From: Fervidicola ferrireducens
Lineage (GTDB): Bacteria > Bacillota > Thermosediminibacteria > Thermosediminibacterales > Thermosediminibacteraceae
Assembly: GCF_001562425.1 (NCBI RefSeq)
Contig: NZ_LOED01000016.1
Location: 1 to 54,116, forward strand
Length of the DNA stretch: 54,116 nt
Direction of reading: 5' to 3'
The stretch's first letter is position 1; the number at the start of each line of letters is the position of its first letter. Positions 41,101 to 51,351 of the stretch are shown piece by piece. The position numbers were made by a program, and so were the translations under genes. Below the pieces are notes generated by a model. The model was not told the origin of the DNA, searched no databases, and saw only the letters and a program-made list of their open reading frames with translations.

Positions 41101-42533
41101 ATAGGTAGGCTAAAAACCTGGACAACTACCCTGGCGTAGTGCTGGCGGAAGGCGGTTTCAATCCCTCATAGGTAGGCTAAAAACATTGTGATTCAGAAAA
41201 AATTTTTGGGGGAAACTATGTTTCAATCCCTCATAGGTAGGCTAAAAACCTGCGATACTTCCCGCTCTTCCAGCAGGTGGATGAGGAGTTTCAATCCCTC
41301 ATAGGTAGGCTAAAAACTAAGCCGCGAGCACTGGCTGGCGTTTCCTGCGGACGGGTTTCAATCCCTCATAGGTAGGCTAAAAACGAAACTAGTTTAGAGT
41401 ACGAGCGTCTAGGCCGCAAGGCCGGTTTCAATCCCTCATAGGTAGGCTAAAAACTTGGGGGAAACTATTGACAATGACACGTTTCCGTGTCATAATAGTT
41501 TCAATCCCTCATAGGTAGGCTAAAAACGGAGCCGTTGCGGAAGTGGTGCACAACGTGGAAGAAGTGTTTCAATCCCTCATAGGTAGGCTAAAAACCCGCT
41601 TTGAGTTTATAATCTGAAATCTGAAATTCTGGGTTTCAATCCCTCATAGGTAGGCTAAAAACAAGGTGTTGACAGAGACACTGGCGAAGCCCGAACCTGG
41701 TTTCAATCCCTCATAGGTAGGCTAAAAACTGGTATCGAAGTTCTCGAAAGTCTTTGCAAGCTCGGTTGTTTCAATCCCTCATAGGTAGGCTAAAAACCCT
41801 TCATAACCTTGACGTCTACCGTGTCCTTCGCGAGTTTCAATCCCTCATAGGTAGGCTAAAAACTTTCACGCACATCCTGCTCAAGGGTGTAGGGGTCTTG
41901 TTTCAATCCCTCATAGGTAGGCTAAAAACGTAGCCGCCCATGACGGCGTAGCGAGCCCTGAAGGCGGTTTCAATCCCTCATAGGTAGGCTAAAAACACGC
42001 AGGTACCCGAGAGGTAACCTTTAAAACCGATGAGTTTCAATCCCTCATAGGTAGGCTAAAAACATTGCGAGAGAAGCTCCAAAGCGAAATGCGACAAGCC
42101 ATGTTTCAATCCCTCATAGGTAGGCTAAAAACGGTTACCGAGATAGTCTGGAACCCGGAAGGCACAACGGGTTTCAATCCCTCATAGGTAGGCTAAAAAC
42201 CAAGCGGCCCTATCATCGACACGGCAACGATTATGGGTTTCAATCCCTCATAGGTAGGCTAAAAACGTGGGTTGTGCCTCCCGGCCTGCCCTACCGGGGC
42301 ATGTTTCAATCCCTCATAGGTAGGCTAAAAACAGGTGGTGATGTAGTTGAGCATTTATGGCAAAGATTGTTTCAATCCCTCATAGGTAGGCTAAAAACCG
42401 TGGCAGGTTTTTGCCGGACGAGGTACGCAAGTCCGGGTTTCAATCCCTCATAGGTAGGCTAAAAACAACTCGGCACTATCACCAGCATCGGGCTGAAACT
42501 GGAGTTTCAATCCCTCATAGGTAGGCTAAAAAC
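29130..42533 (-). CRISPR. CRISPR array 2 (about 198 repeats)
   Basis: About 198 copies of the same 30-bp repeat as in arrays 1 and 3, counted by eye, over 13.4 kb. The leader is at the right. The oldest (left) repeats are variants: TTATAGGTGGG at 29130, TTAGAGG in the second, then TTATAGG in four of the next five, before a uniform CTCATAGG form (plus-strand reading). One spacer, 39757-39870, is 114 bp. Several spacers match ones in array 1. The array is transcribed toward the csm operon. Confidence 0.99.
39757..39870. other. Oversized 114-bp spacer encoding the start of a probable tail-sheath protein
   Basis: This is three times the normal spacer length, between perfect repeats. The plus strand has one open frame from ATG 39761: MALEYIVPRVAVDESDVG, then PRPTPSVSLASIGIVGTFS. 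The order (an N-terminal Y/V-P-x-V segment, GPRP, then an S-I-x-I-V-G-T-F strand) resembles the start of contractile phage tail sheath proteins. Continuity of the frame argues for one captured fragment. The protein family call is by pattern only. Confidence 0.75.
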
Positions 42534-42712
42534 CCGTAAAATGGTTAAAAAATAAAAGATTTAAAGAGAAAACAGATTGAGTTAATTTTCAATAAATAAT
42601 TCGACAAAAATACATAAAATCCTTCTCACCCCGCATAAATTCTATCACTATTAGCATTTTTGCTCTGTCGTCGATCCCTGGGGGTTTTTGCATTATTGGA
42701 GGTCGACGACAT
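42534..42712 (-). promoter_or_regulatory. Leader of array 2
   Basis: The leader is nearly identical to the other two. It carries the perfect 9-bp inverted repeat TGTCGTCGA/TCGACGACA at its outer end. Similarity to the other leaders stops after GTCGACGACAT. The 165 bp from here to the MNT gene holds no recognised gene, though a stretch reads as a protein tail (HHRFEGLCKVMWLEKG) on the minus strand. Confidence 0.92.
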
Positions 42713-42877
42713 TTCTGTGTCACCAAAAACAAGAAAAATATAAGTATTTGGACGGCCTTGTTGCTCTAAAAATAGAGCCGAAGCAGTTTTCCCTTCCGCA
42801 TTTTATCATTTTCCCCTTTTCCAGCCACATTACCTTGCACAATCCCTCAAAACGGTGGTGCACCTGGTCGTCGTGGT

Positions 42878-43240
42878 TCAGTAAGGATAAATCCATTCAA
42901 CTTCTTTTTCAATTGCTCTGCAGAACCCTGAATTAGATGTTTTCATATTTTCATACTCTTCTTCCGTATAAACCAACAGATCCACAGGTACAGATATCCC
43001 CTCTGTATCCCACTCCGCAGAACGCTTGTCAAAAGGAATTTCAGATTTTTTTACTATGACTATTATATCGAGGTCGCTTCCAACTCCCCAATCTCCCCGA
43101 GCATAGGAGCCGAAATACCCTACCTTAACTATATCATCCCTATTTTTGACAATCTCTTTTGTCCACTCCAAAAGCGATAAAACTGCCGCTTCTTTATCCG
43201 GCCATTTGAGAACGGACGAATTCAATGATCTCACTGGCAT
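42878..43240 (-). CDS. MNT-type nucleotidyltransferase (antitoxin of HEPN-MNT pair)
   Basis: The 120-residue product has the minimal nucleotidyltransferase motif VGYFGSYARGDWGVGSDLDIIV, with the G-S and D-x-D metal residues, and a later PVDLLVYTEEEYE Asp. In HEPN-MNT toxin-antitoxin pairs the MNT protein AMPylates and silences the HEPN RNase. The frame begins 47 bp inside the HEPN gene; a later non-ATG start near its stop codon is possible. Defence or stabilisation of the island is a reasonable role. Confidence 0.88.
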   Translation of the reverse strand: MPVRSLNSSVLKWPDKEAAVLSLLEWTKEIVKNRDDIVKVGYFGSYARGDWGVGSDLDIIVIVKKSEIPFDKRSAEWDTEGISVPVDLLVYTEEEYENMKTSNSGFCRAIEKEVEWIYPY

Positions 43241-43586
43241 ATTTTATGGCCTCCCCGCTCTGCAATGGACCGTAATGCTCAAAAGGCGCTCCATCAGGGT
43301 GACTGTCGGGATATCTTGCAGGTATATAGAAATTATCCAGAACCTTTGCCTTTTCTATAAGCTCCTCCCCTGCAGCAATTTCCTTAGGTAAATCTTTTAA
43401 GAGCCTTGCTATGACATGACCCCATGCTTCCTGACCCATATAAAGGTGCAGGGCTTTCACAGCTTTTTCTCCAGCCTGATGAGCGGCAAAACAAGCCCAT
43501 TCGTGATCTCCGTTTTTTCTGGACACTTCCGCATGGTTTAGGTCTTTCATCGCCTGCCTCAACCAATCAAAAGCCCTATTCGGCAC
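43194..43586 (-). CDS. HEPN domain protein (toxin of HEPN-MNT pair)
   Basis: The 130-residue product is a helical HEPN protein: PNRAFDWLRQAMKDLNHAE, GDHEWACFAAHQAGEKAVKA and YMGQEAWGHVIARLLKDL, then PARYPDSHPDGAPFEHYG. I chose the GTG at 43586 because AGAGGAG lies eight bases upstream and family members start just before the RAFDWL helix; the frame reaches 43655. A canonical R-x4-6-H is not obvious, as in many members of this short HEPN group. It overlaps the MNT gene, which supports the pair. Confidence 0.85.
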   Translation of the reverse strand: MPNRAFDWLRQAMKDLNHAEVSRKNGDHEWACFAAHQAGEKAVKALHLYMGQEAWGHVIARLLKDLPKEIAAGEELIEKAKVLDNFYIPARYPDSHPDGAPFEHYGPLQSGEAIKYASEIIEFVRSQMAG

Positions 43587-43664
43587 AAAGTCCACTCCTC
43601 TTATAACATTTCGATAACATGATATCAATTTCAAAAGATTTTGTAAAGATACCAAAGAGGTTGC

Positions 43665-44429
43665 TCAAATGCTCATAGAAATAGAATAGGTAGAATTATT
43701 ACTTGTTTGAGCATTTATTATATTTCTTACACGTTTGATTATGTTGGGGTGTGTGGAAATAATCTCGGCAAACCATACCCAAAAACCACCTTCTTCCTGG
43801 GCCTGATGTAGCAATGCCTCTACATTTACTTGTTTATATAGTTTTTTCCCTGCTGTCAGAACAAGCAGTCCGGCGATAGCTCCATTAGGTACATAATAAT
43901 TTCCGATCATATCACATGTGTACTCACATGCTCTTAAATACGCTGTCCCCAAAAATGGCACAAGCATTGCAGGGTATATAAACCATCTATTGGACAGATG
44001 TTTACGCTTTATATGGGCTAATTCATGACATATTACAAATGCTAATGCGTCTTCCCCTTCTTCATACGCCAGTTCGAGTATGTCCGAATATATTACTACA
44101 AAATTTCTTCCCAAAAATTTTACTGCAAAAGCATTTAATGCACCTCCTGATTGTAACACGTATATGTCAGGCATCTTATTAAGCCCCATTTCTTTCGATA
44201 ATCGTTGAGCAATATCATGTATTTTGGGAAACTGATGTTTAGATACCTTAATGCTGTTTCCTTTTAAATTTCCAATGAAAATGCCGTTTAATATCAATCC
44301 GACAATCGCACCTATAATCAAGTATATTATTCCAACAATAGAAACTATAAGGAGTAAATAAAAAATTATACTTACGACCAGACAAACAATAAAATAAACC
44401 CTTTCTTTCGGATGAACCAGTTGATTCAT
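43665..44429 (-). CDS. M48-family membrane zinc metalloprotease (HtpX/Ste24-like)
   Basis: The 254-residue product has two N-terminal membrane helices (about 11-50). A peptidase domain follows with ALNAFAVKFLGRNFVVIYSDIL, the zinc motif FVICHELAHIKRKHL near residue 137, and the third ligand region ACEYTCDMIGNYY. The C-terminal STHPNIIKRVRNI is typical of M48. GGGAG precedes the ATG. It should degrade or process membrane proteins facing the cytoplasm. Nothing ties it directly to CRISPR, though it lies between defence genes. Confidence 0.9.
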   Translation of the reverse strand: MNQLVHPKERVYFIVCLVVSIIFYLLLIVSIVGIIYLIIGAIVGLILNGIFIGNLKGNSIKVSKHQFPKIHDIAQRLSKEMGLNKMPDIYVLQSGGALNAFAVKFLGRNFVVIYSDILELAYEEGEDALAFVICHELAHIKRKHLSNRWFIYPAMLVPFLGTAYLRACEYTCDMIGNYYVPNGAIAGLLVLTAGKKLYKQVNVEALLHQAQEEGGFWVWFAEIISTHPNIIKRVRNIINAQTSNNSTYSISMSI

Positions 44430-44555
44430 ATTAACTCCCCTTTTTTCAAAATTTTTAACTTACCCTTCACCCTGACTTAACAGCCATACCCCATACGCCT
44501 TCTTTAAATTCTTCCCTAAAACATCGAAACTAAATTATTTGAATAAGTAACAGTA

Positions 44556-46223
44556 TTAATCTGCTATTTTCCAAATCTTACAAGCCTCCTCTGCCAGTCT
44601 TTCCGCTCTCTTTTCTATTTCTTCAAAAGTCCAGTCAGCGTAGTTGCAAAGCTCTTTAGTTATTTGGAACTCGCTTTTTTTATAATCCTCTTTCTTTTCA
44701 ACAAACAGTCTATTAGACATACTAATATTCCACTCACCTTTTATAATAGTCAGATTCCCTATTTTGTTAAGATTCTCTTTATGGAGAGCTTTAACTTCAT
44801 CTTCATTTTTTGAGGTTTTTTCTTTCAAATAATCCAACCATTTATTGCTTAATTTCTGAGGCATCACATGCTCCGTCTGAATTTGTTTTATATTAATAGT
44901 TGTCTCTCCAGTTGGTTTTGATAGTTTCCACAAAATATATTTTGTTCTTGTCTCATCTGGTTTGAAGGGTCTCGATTTAAAGTTTTCCTTAAAAGGATTG
45001 TCGTCTACATTGTTTTTTGATATTACTTTCTGTAATATGTCTTTTATAGTCACTTTGAAATCCTGAGGTTTGATATTATTTAAACTCATACAAATGTCGT
45101 TGTAGATTTGATCCAACGTTGATGTAGACTGCCCACAGACCCCCCATCTTATATGAAAGCTTTCTATCATATCCATAATATCTAATATATCTCTCTCTGA
45201 AATCTCATCATTTGTTAAACAAGGCATAATTTTCAGAAGTAATGTGAAACTTGGTGCAACTTCTACTAAATGTAATTCTCTAAGTTTTTTATTGATTTTC
45301 TCACTTGAAAAACTACATTCTAAAATTTTCTTGTAGATTGTTGCATTTTCATTTAAAGCTCTTGTAAAATTTCGTATTTTCTCAGTATCTTCTCCCTCTA
45401 ATTTTTCTCTTACCTCTTCGTAAAGCCTTGATTCTGAAATTTTTCCCTTGTAATTTGCCAAGAAATATCTTCTTATAAATTTCACAGGTTCTCTGTCTCT
45501 AACCTTATCATACATTTCATTCCATTGATTTATAACATCATTTAATGCCTCTTCATCTTTTGAAACTTTCATCAACAAAAAGTTTTTTATTAAATCTGCA
45601 GCAGACAATTCTAATCCTCTATCATTAAGAGTTTCAAATAGTCTAAAAGCGTTAAAATGATTGAAAGCATTAATATGCACTATTGAGATATTGTTCAATA
45701 TAATCTGCCACATACTCTCTTCGTCTGTTTTATTCTTGAAATATTTGTAACACTCATATATCAAATGGTTACCTTCTTTTGATTTTCCTTCCAAGACCCT
45801 TTGAAAAGCATCATTATCTAACTCGCCTAATTGCAGCTTTGGTACTTTTTTCTGCCTACCACTTTCCCATTCTTTAGCAAAAAGAAAAGTTTCTGTCAAA
45901 TAGGTAGCAAGTTCAGTATTTCCTTTTTCTTGAGCAACATCTCTTATAGCTGAAAGCCAAATTAATACAGTTGCTAATCTTTGTTGTCCATCTACTACTT
46001 GAAAATAGTTTATACCAAATCTATGTTCACCTTCTGGAACTACTACAATAGAACCAAGAAAATGCATATCATCAGACTTTAAACCTTTTAAATCTTCAAA
46101 TAAATCTTCCCATTGATCTTTTCCCCACGCGTAAGGTCTTTGATAAATAGGAACTTTATACGCCTCTTGTGCATTAGAAAGCATCTCTTGTAATTTAACT
46201 TCTTTAGCCTCTATAAATTTCAC
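44556..46223 (-). CDS. DUF262/DUF1524 protein (GmrSD-like defence nuclease)
   Basis: The 555-residue product has an N-terminal DUF262 (ParB/GmrS-like NTPase) domain: VPIYQRPYAWGKDQWEDLF and VDGQQRLATVLIWLSA near 78, then FRLFETLNDRGLELSAADLI. A C-terminal DUF1524 HNH-type nuclease region follows: TEHVMPQKLSNKWLDYL, then NKIGNLTIIKGEWNISMSNR. Fused proteins of this type act as type IV restriction enzymes against modified phage DNA (GmrSD, BrxU). The start is GTG 46223 after AAGGAGG. Target specificity is unknown. Confidence 0.88.
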   Translation of the reverse strand: MKFIEAKEVKLQEMLSNAQEAYKVPIYQRPYAWGKDQWEDLFEDLKGLKSDDMHFLGSIVVVPEGEHRFGINYFQVVDGQQRLATVLIWLSAIRDVAQEKGNTELATYLTETFLFAKEWESGRQKKVPKLQLGELDNDAFQRVLEGKSKEGNHLIYECYKYFKNKTDEESMWQIILNNISIVHINAFNHFNAFRLFETLNDRGLELSAADLIKNFLLMKVSKDEEALNDVINQWNEMYDKVRDREPVKFIRRYFLANYKGKISESRLYEEVREKLEGEDTEKIRNFTRALNENATIYKKILECSFSSEKINKKLRELHLVEVAPSFTLLLKIMPCLTNDEISERDILDIMDMIESFHIRWGVCGQSTSTLDQIYNDICMSLNNIKPQDFKVTIKDILQKVISKNNVDDNPFKENFKSRPFKPDETRTKYILWKLSKPTGETTINIKQIQTEHVMPQKLSNKWLDYLKEKTSKNEDEVKALHKENLNKIGNLTIIKGEWNISMSNRLFVEKKEDYKKSEFQITKELCNYADWTFEEIEKRAERLAEEACKIWKIAD

Positions 46224-46261
46224 ATTCGTTCCTCCTTCTATCTACTTTTCATCATTATGGC

Positions 46262-46987
46262 ATGTCTAGCCGCTCTATACTTGAAGCAATAATAAATGGC
46301 GAAGATGACCTCGAAAACCTGGCAGATCTTGCTCAAGGAAAGCTAAAGAATAAAAAGGAAGATCTAAAGCGTGCTTTAAAAGGGTTGATCAACGATCACT
46401 TGAGGATGATGCTGGAAATACAGTTGAGACATATAGACTATCTCGATGAAGAAATAAAAAGATTGGATGAGGAGATAAGAAAGCGGATGCTCCCTTTTGA
46501 AGAGGACCTGGCACTGCTGGATACAATTCCCGGAGTGGGAAGGAGGACTGGAGAACAGATAGTTGCAGAAATAGGAACTAATATGGACCAGTTCCCCTCT
46601 GCCGCTCATTTGTGCTCTTGGGCGGGGCTGTGCCCGGGTCAGAATGAAAGCGCCGGCAAGCAAAAGTCTGCCACGACTCGAAAGGGAAACAAAAAATTGC
46701 GAAGCGCCCTCATAGAAGCTGCCCGGGCCGCCTCCAGAGCAAAAGATACTTATCTTTCTAGTCAATACCACCGCATCGCTGCCCGAAGAGGTTCAAATCG
46801 AGCAGCAGTTGCGGTAGCACATAGCATCCTGACTATAGTTTATCATATTCTCAAGCGAAAGCAACCTTATATTGAACTGGGCCCTAATTATTACGAAGAG
46901 AAAAGGCGCAACATGGTCATACGGCAGTCTTTGAAAAAGCTTGAATCTTTAGGTTTGAAGGTCACGGTCGAAACGGTAGCATCTTAA
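46262..46987 (+). pseudogene. IS110-family transposase, 3' part
   Basis: The 241 codons correspond to the C-terminal half of an IS110 transposase. A coiled-coil stretch (EIQLRHIDYLDEEIKRLDEE) is followed by the Tnp_20 domain: TIPGVGRRTGEQIVAEIG, FPSAAHLCSWAGLCPGQNES and AGKQKSATTRKGNKKLR, with the Ser of QNESAG at the catalytic position. The N-terminal DEDD (RuvC-like) half of about 170 residues is absent; upstream is the 5' end of the DUF262 gene. No upstream bridge-RNA region can be identified. The tail after 46987 leads straight into array 3 through sequence shared with the left side of array 1. Confidence 0.88.
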
Positions 46988-47108
46988 TTTTTAGGTTTTT
47001 GTCATTACGTCGATATAGATTTATTATAGATTTATTTTTATCCCATATTTTTGCAGTTGGGTATGGGCTTAGTTTTTTATTGCCTTTTTTCGGAACTTTA
47101 TTTTCAGG

Positions 47109-50100
47109 ATAGGTAGGCTAAAAACGCTGGACGTTGGACGAAATACGGCAGTTGCGACCAAGGTTTCAATCCCTTATAGGTAGGCTAAAAACCACGATAG
47201 CCCCTTCTTCCCATTTAAAAAAAGTAAAGTTTCAATCCCTTATAGGTAGGCTAAAAACGATAACTACGTCACCCGAGGCGAAAAAGAGGCCCGCCTGTTT
47301 CAATCCCTTATAGGTAGGCTAAAAACGTGTATGGATTCTTAGAAAAATGTATACCGAACACTTAATTTTAATCCCTTATAGGTAGGCTAAAAACGGGCAG
47401 GGAAAAGGAGGAAAAGATGAAAAAGTTTCGAAATTTCAATCCCTTGTAGGTAGGCTAAAAACCCTCCACAAGTTATACCAATTACAGCCCAAAGGAGGGG
47501 TTTCAATCCCTTATAGGTAGGCTAAAAACCCGAAGACGTTATTCACGACTATAACTACAAGCCGGGTTTCAATCCCTTATAGGTAGGCTAAAAACGTTTT
47601 TAAAGGCTATTCATGAGGCTCAGATAGCAATTTTGTTTCAATCCCTTATAGGTAGGCTAAAAACCGTAATCCCCAGTAAGGAGGAGAAGTTACAACACAA
47701 ATTTCAATCCCTTATAGGTAGGCTAAAAACAAGTTCTCTTCATAGAACCGGTATGGATTGCAGTTTGGTTTCAATCCCTTATAGGTAGGCTAAAAACGAT
47801 GCCAATGTAACAAAATTAATCTTGTCTTCTCTGCGTTTCAATCCCTTATAGGTAGGTTAAAAACATCGCCTTTGCCGCCGTCGGGTCACTGGCAAAAGGT
47901 GTTTCAATCCCTTATAGGTAGGCTAAAAACCAGCGGCTTGCTCTATACGGCACTGCTGAGATTACAGGTTTCAATCCCTTATAGGTAGGCTAAAAACTTT
48001 GGAGGTTGATAGAATGAAAATGAAAATCGTCAACTGTTTCAATCCCTTATAGGTAGGCTAAAAACGCTACTTATGAACAATCCTCCCCTGCCCGGACCGA
48101 GTTTCAATCCCTTATAGGTAGGCTAAAAACAGGAGTGAAAATAACAATCTTAGGAGGTTGATAGTAGTTTCAATCCCTTATAGGTAGGCTAAAAACTGGG
48201 TGGAGTAACGTGGTTTTTGAGAGCCTCACAGTGTTTCAATCCCTTATAGGTAGGCTAAAAACGGCTCAGGACGCTGCTACTTCGCTCAAATCGGCATGTT
48301 TCAATCCATTATAGGTAGGCTAAAAACAGGGAAATCCTGGAGCCACTTTCTGGACGCCACGGGGAAGTTTCAATCCCTTATAGGTAGGCTAAAAACCCAC
48401 GGGCGGTATGGGAATATATAGAATTCGAATTGTTGTTTCAATCCCTTATAGGTAGGCTAAAAACCTTAAAAACGGGAATTCGCTCATATAGGTTTGATAC
48501 TGTTTCAATCCCTTATAGGTAGGCTAAAAACCCTACCCTGGCTCTGGTTTGTATATCGCTCATGTGTTTCAATCCCTTATAGGTAGGCTAAAAACTCATA
48601 CAGCTCATGAAAGAGCACAAACTTGAGCCACACGATGGTTTCAATCCCTTATAGGTAGGCTAAAAACCAATATCTGACCTCGGCATCAACAAGCCGGCGG
48701 CCAAAGAGAGTTTCAATCCCTTATAGGTAGGCTAAAAACTACCGCAACGGGGACATTTTCGCTCTGCGGCCTACGTTTCAATCCCTTATAGGTAGGCTAA
48801 AAACACAGAGCATGGTGTTTAGAACGACTAATATCGTCAAGTTTCAATCCCTTATAGGTAGGCTAAAAACATTCTTTTATGCTCAAAATCCTTTTGTTTT
48901 TCTAAAAAACGTTTCAATCCCTTATAGGTAGGCTAAAAACTTGTCACTTGCTTTATCAGTGCTCAATTGTCTGTTGTCGTAGTTTCAATCCCTTATAGGT
49001 AGGCTAAAAACTTCAAATTCCGAACGTATATTAGCTATTTCGGAATCAGTTTCAATCCCTTATAGGTAGGCTAAAAACAAGACAATGAAGGAAATAAAAT
49101 TGCTTGGAAAAAAATAGTTTCAATCCCTTATAGGTAGGCTAAAAACTGAGGAAGGTTTTGGAGAAGTCGAATTTGAATGATAAGTTTCAATCCCTTATAG
49201 GTAGGCTAAAAACGCGGCCACATGGACGTGGTCGCACGCTACTTGCACGTTTCAATCCCTTATAGGTAGGCTAAAAACGGTTTCTGAGATCACGTGCCTT
49301 ATGTTGCTGCTTTGCAGTTTCAATCCCTTATAGGTAGGCTAAAAACTCAAATCATTATTGGTTGCCAATGGAGCCTCATCCAAAGGTTTCAATCCCTTAT
49401 AGGTAGGCTAAAAACGTAGCTTTGGTAAGTGTTTTAGCTCACCGCCGGCTTCTTAGTTTCAATCCCTTATAGGTAGGCTAAAAACGGTAGACACCGTAAT
49501 GCCTTTGGAAACGAGACAAGCAAGTGTTTCAATCCCTTATAGGTAGGCTAAAAACGAAATTCAACGGTGGGATACCGCCACTCGGCTACGATGGTTTCAA
49601 TCCCTCATAGGTAGGCTAAAAACCAAACACGTATATAGTCAAAAAAGGCGATACGCTTGTTTCAATCCCTCATAGGTAGGCTAAAAACTGCAAAACGTGA
49701 AAAGAATAAAAATTCAATGTTGGCAGTTTCAATCCCTCATAGGTAGGCTAAAAACGAGCTTCTTCCCCCGATATACGGCATCATTTCGAAGTTTCAATCC
49801 CTCATAGGTAGGCTAAAAACGGTTAAGGTGCTTGAGGGCACTTATGATAACAAGGAGTTTCAATCCCTCATAGGTAGGCTAAAAACGGAGAAAGGGAAGC
49901 GGATTTCATACCGGTAGTAGTAGTTTCAATCCCTCATAGGTAGGCTAAAAACCGGGCGGTACACCAGACCCCACGCCTTTCATGTTCGAGTTTCAATCCC
50001 TCATAGGTAGGCTAAAAACTCTTTTCCTTCTTCCGTTTCCTCGTTGGACGACAAAGTGTTTCAATCCCTCATAGGTAGGCTAAAAACTTTTACATGACCA

Positions 50101-51171
50101 GGGAAAAACCTACTGCGTGGCTGTGTTTCAATCCCTCATAGGTAGGCTAAAAACACCCTATTGACAAGGTAACGATGTCGTGATATTATAGTTTCAATCC
50201 CTCATAGGTAGGCTAAAAACTGTGTGCTTCGTAATGGCCAAGAATATCTTTTTCAGTAAGATGTTTCAATCCCTCATAGGTAGGCTAAAAACTTCAAAAA
50301 TTCATGACGGAAAATGACTGTTATAAGCAGGTTTCAATCCCTCATAGGTAGGCTAAAAACGAAACGAGTGTTTACTATTACATGCAAACCCCAAGAAAGT
50401 TTCAATCCCTCATAGGTAGGCTAAAAACCAATGCCAAAACCGGCCAATATCACTGCAAAGTCTGGTTTCAATCCCTCATAGGTAGGCTAAAAACCTGTAA
50501 ATGGGACAGCAACGAATACATTTCCCTCCGGGGTTTCAATCCCTCATAGGTAGGCTAAAAACACGACAGCTCGAAATATATACCGGACCTTATCAAGCGC
50601 ACTTGTTTCAATCCCTCATAGGTAGGCTAAAAACGAGCCTACGATACGCAAACGAAAGGCTTTCGAGCCGAGGTTTCAATCCCTCATAGGTAGGCTAAAA
50701 ACTCAGCGCGTGTTTGTGGTTCACTGCTGGGGGCCGGTTTCAATCCCTCATAGGTAGGCTAAAAACCTATAGATACCGGCATCTACACGGCAAAGAAAAC
50801 CGCTGGTTTCAATCCCTCATAGGTAGGCTAAAAACGACTTTTGTTGTGAAGTAGCATGAAGGAGGTGCAAGGTTTCAATCCCTCATAGGTAGGCTAAAAA
50901 CGGTGCCGTAGTCCGTCTGCGGACCAAAATTGTAGTCAAGTTTCAATCCCTCATAGGTAGGCTAAAAACGCGATGCGTTTGCCAATGACAGCCCACTCCT
51001 CGGGAGTAGTTTCAATCCCTCATAGGTAGGCTAAAAACTGTGCAGGTAACAGTATTTCCCTTACCGGAGGTGGTAGTTTCAATCCCTCATAGGTAGGCTA
51101 AAAACCAATAACTTCAGCTCTACTGCCCTGGCGCAATATGAGTTTCAATCCCTCATAGGTAGGCTAAAAAC
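47109..51171 (-). CRISPR. CRISPR array 3 (about 61 repeats)
   Basis: About 61 copies of the 30-bp repeat. The left (old) 37 or so carry CTTATAGG or decayed forms (AATTTTAATCCC, CCTTGTAGG, GTAGGTTAAAA, CCATTATAGG on the plus strand). From about 49594 the form is uniformly CTCATAGG. The first unit is a partial repeat of about 17 bp, as in array 1. The leader at 51172-51350 adjoins cas1, so this is the array directly linked to the adaptation genes. Confidence 0.99.
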
Positions 51172-51350
51172 CCGTAAAATGGTTAAAAAATAAAAGATTT
51201 AAAGAGAAAATAGATTGAGTTAATTTTCAATAAATAATTCGACAAAAATACATAAAATCCTCCTCACCACGCATAAATTCTATCACTATTAGCATTTTTG
51301 CTCTGTCGTCGATCCCTGGGGGTTTTTGCATTATTGGAGGTCGACGACAT
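51172..51350 (-). promoter_or_regulatory. Leader of array 3
   Basis: Nearly identical to leaders 1 and 2. Similarity ends after GTCGACGACAT, and the cas2 start remnant follows within two bases on the outer side. Inverted repeat TGTCGTCGA (51304-51312) and TCGACGACA (51341-51349). Inside is AGGAGGATTTTATG followed by an eight-codon frame; arrays 1 and 2 have AGAAGGATTTTATG, so a real peptide is doubtful. Confidence 0.92.
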
Positions 51351-51351
51351 C

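Noticed and set aside
42713-42877. Minus-strand stretch reading HHRFEGLCKVMWLEKGKMIKC
   Set aside because: No start codon and no recognised family; possibly a gene tail, but it cannot be supported.
12341-50689. Many plus-strand open frames with the repeated peptide FQSLIGRLKT
   Set aside because: They are translations of the CRISPR repeat on the untranscribed strand, not genes.
51215-51260. Short leader peptide frame (AGGAGG, ATG, eight codons) inside leader 3
   Set aside because: It lies in an AT-rich leader, the ribosome binding site is weaker in the other two leaders, and nothing suggests translation.
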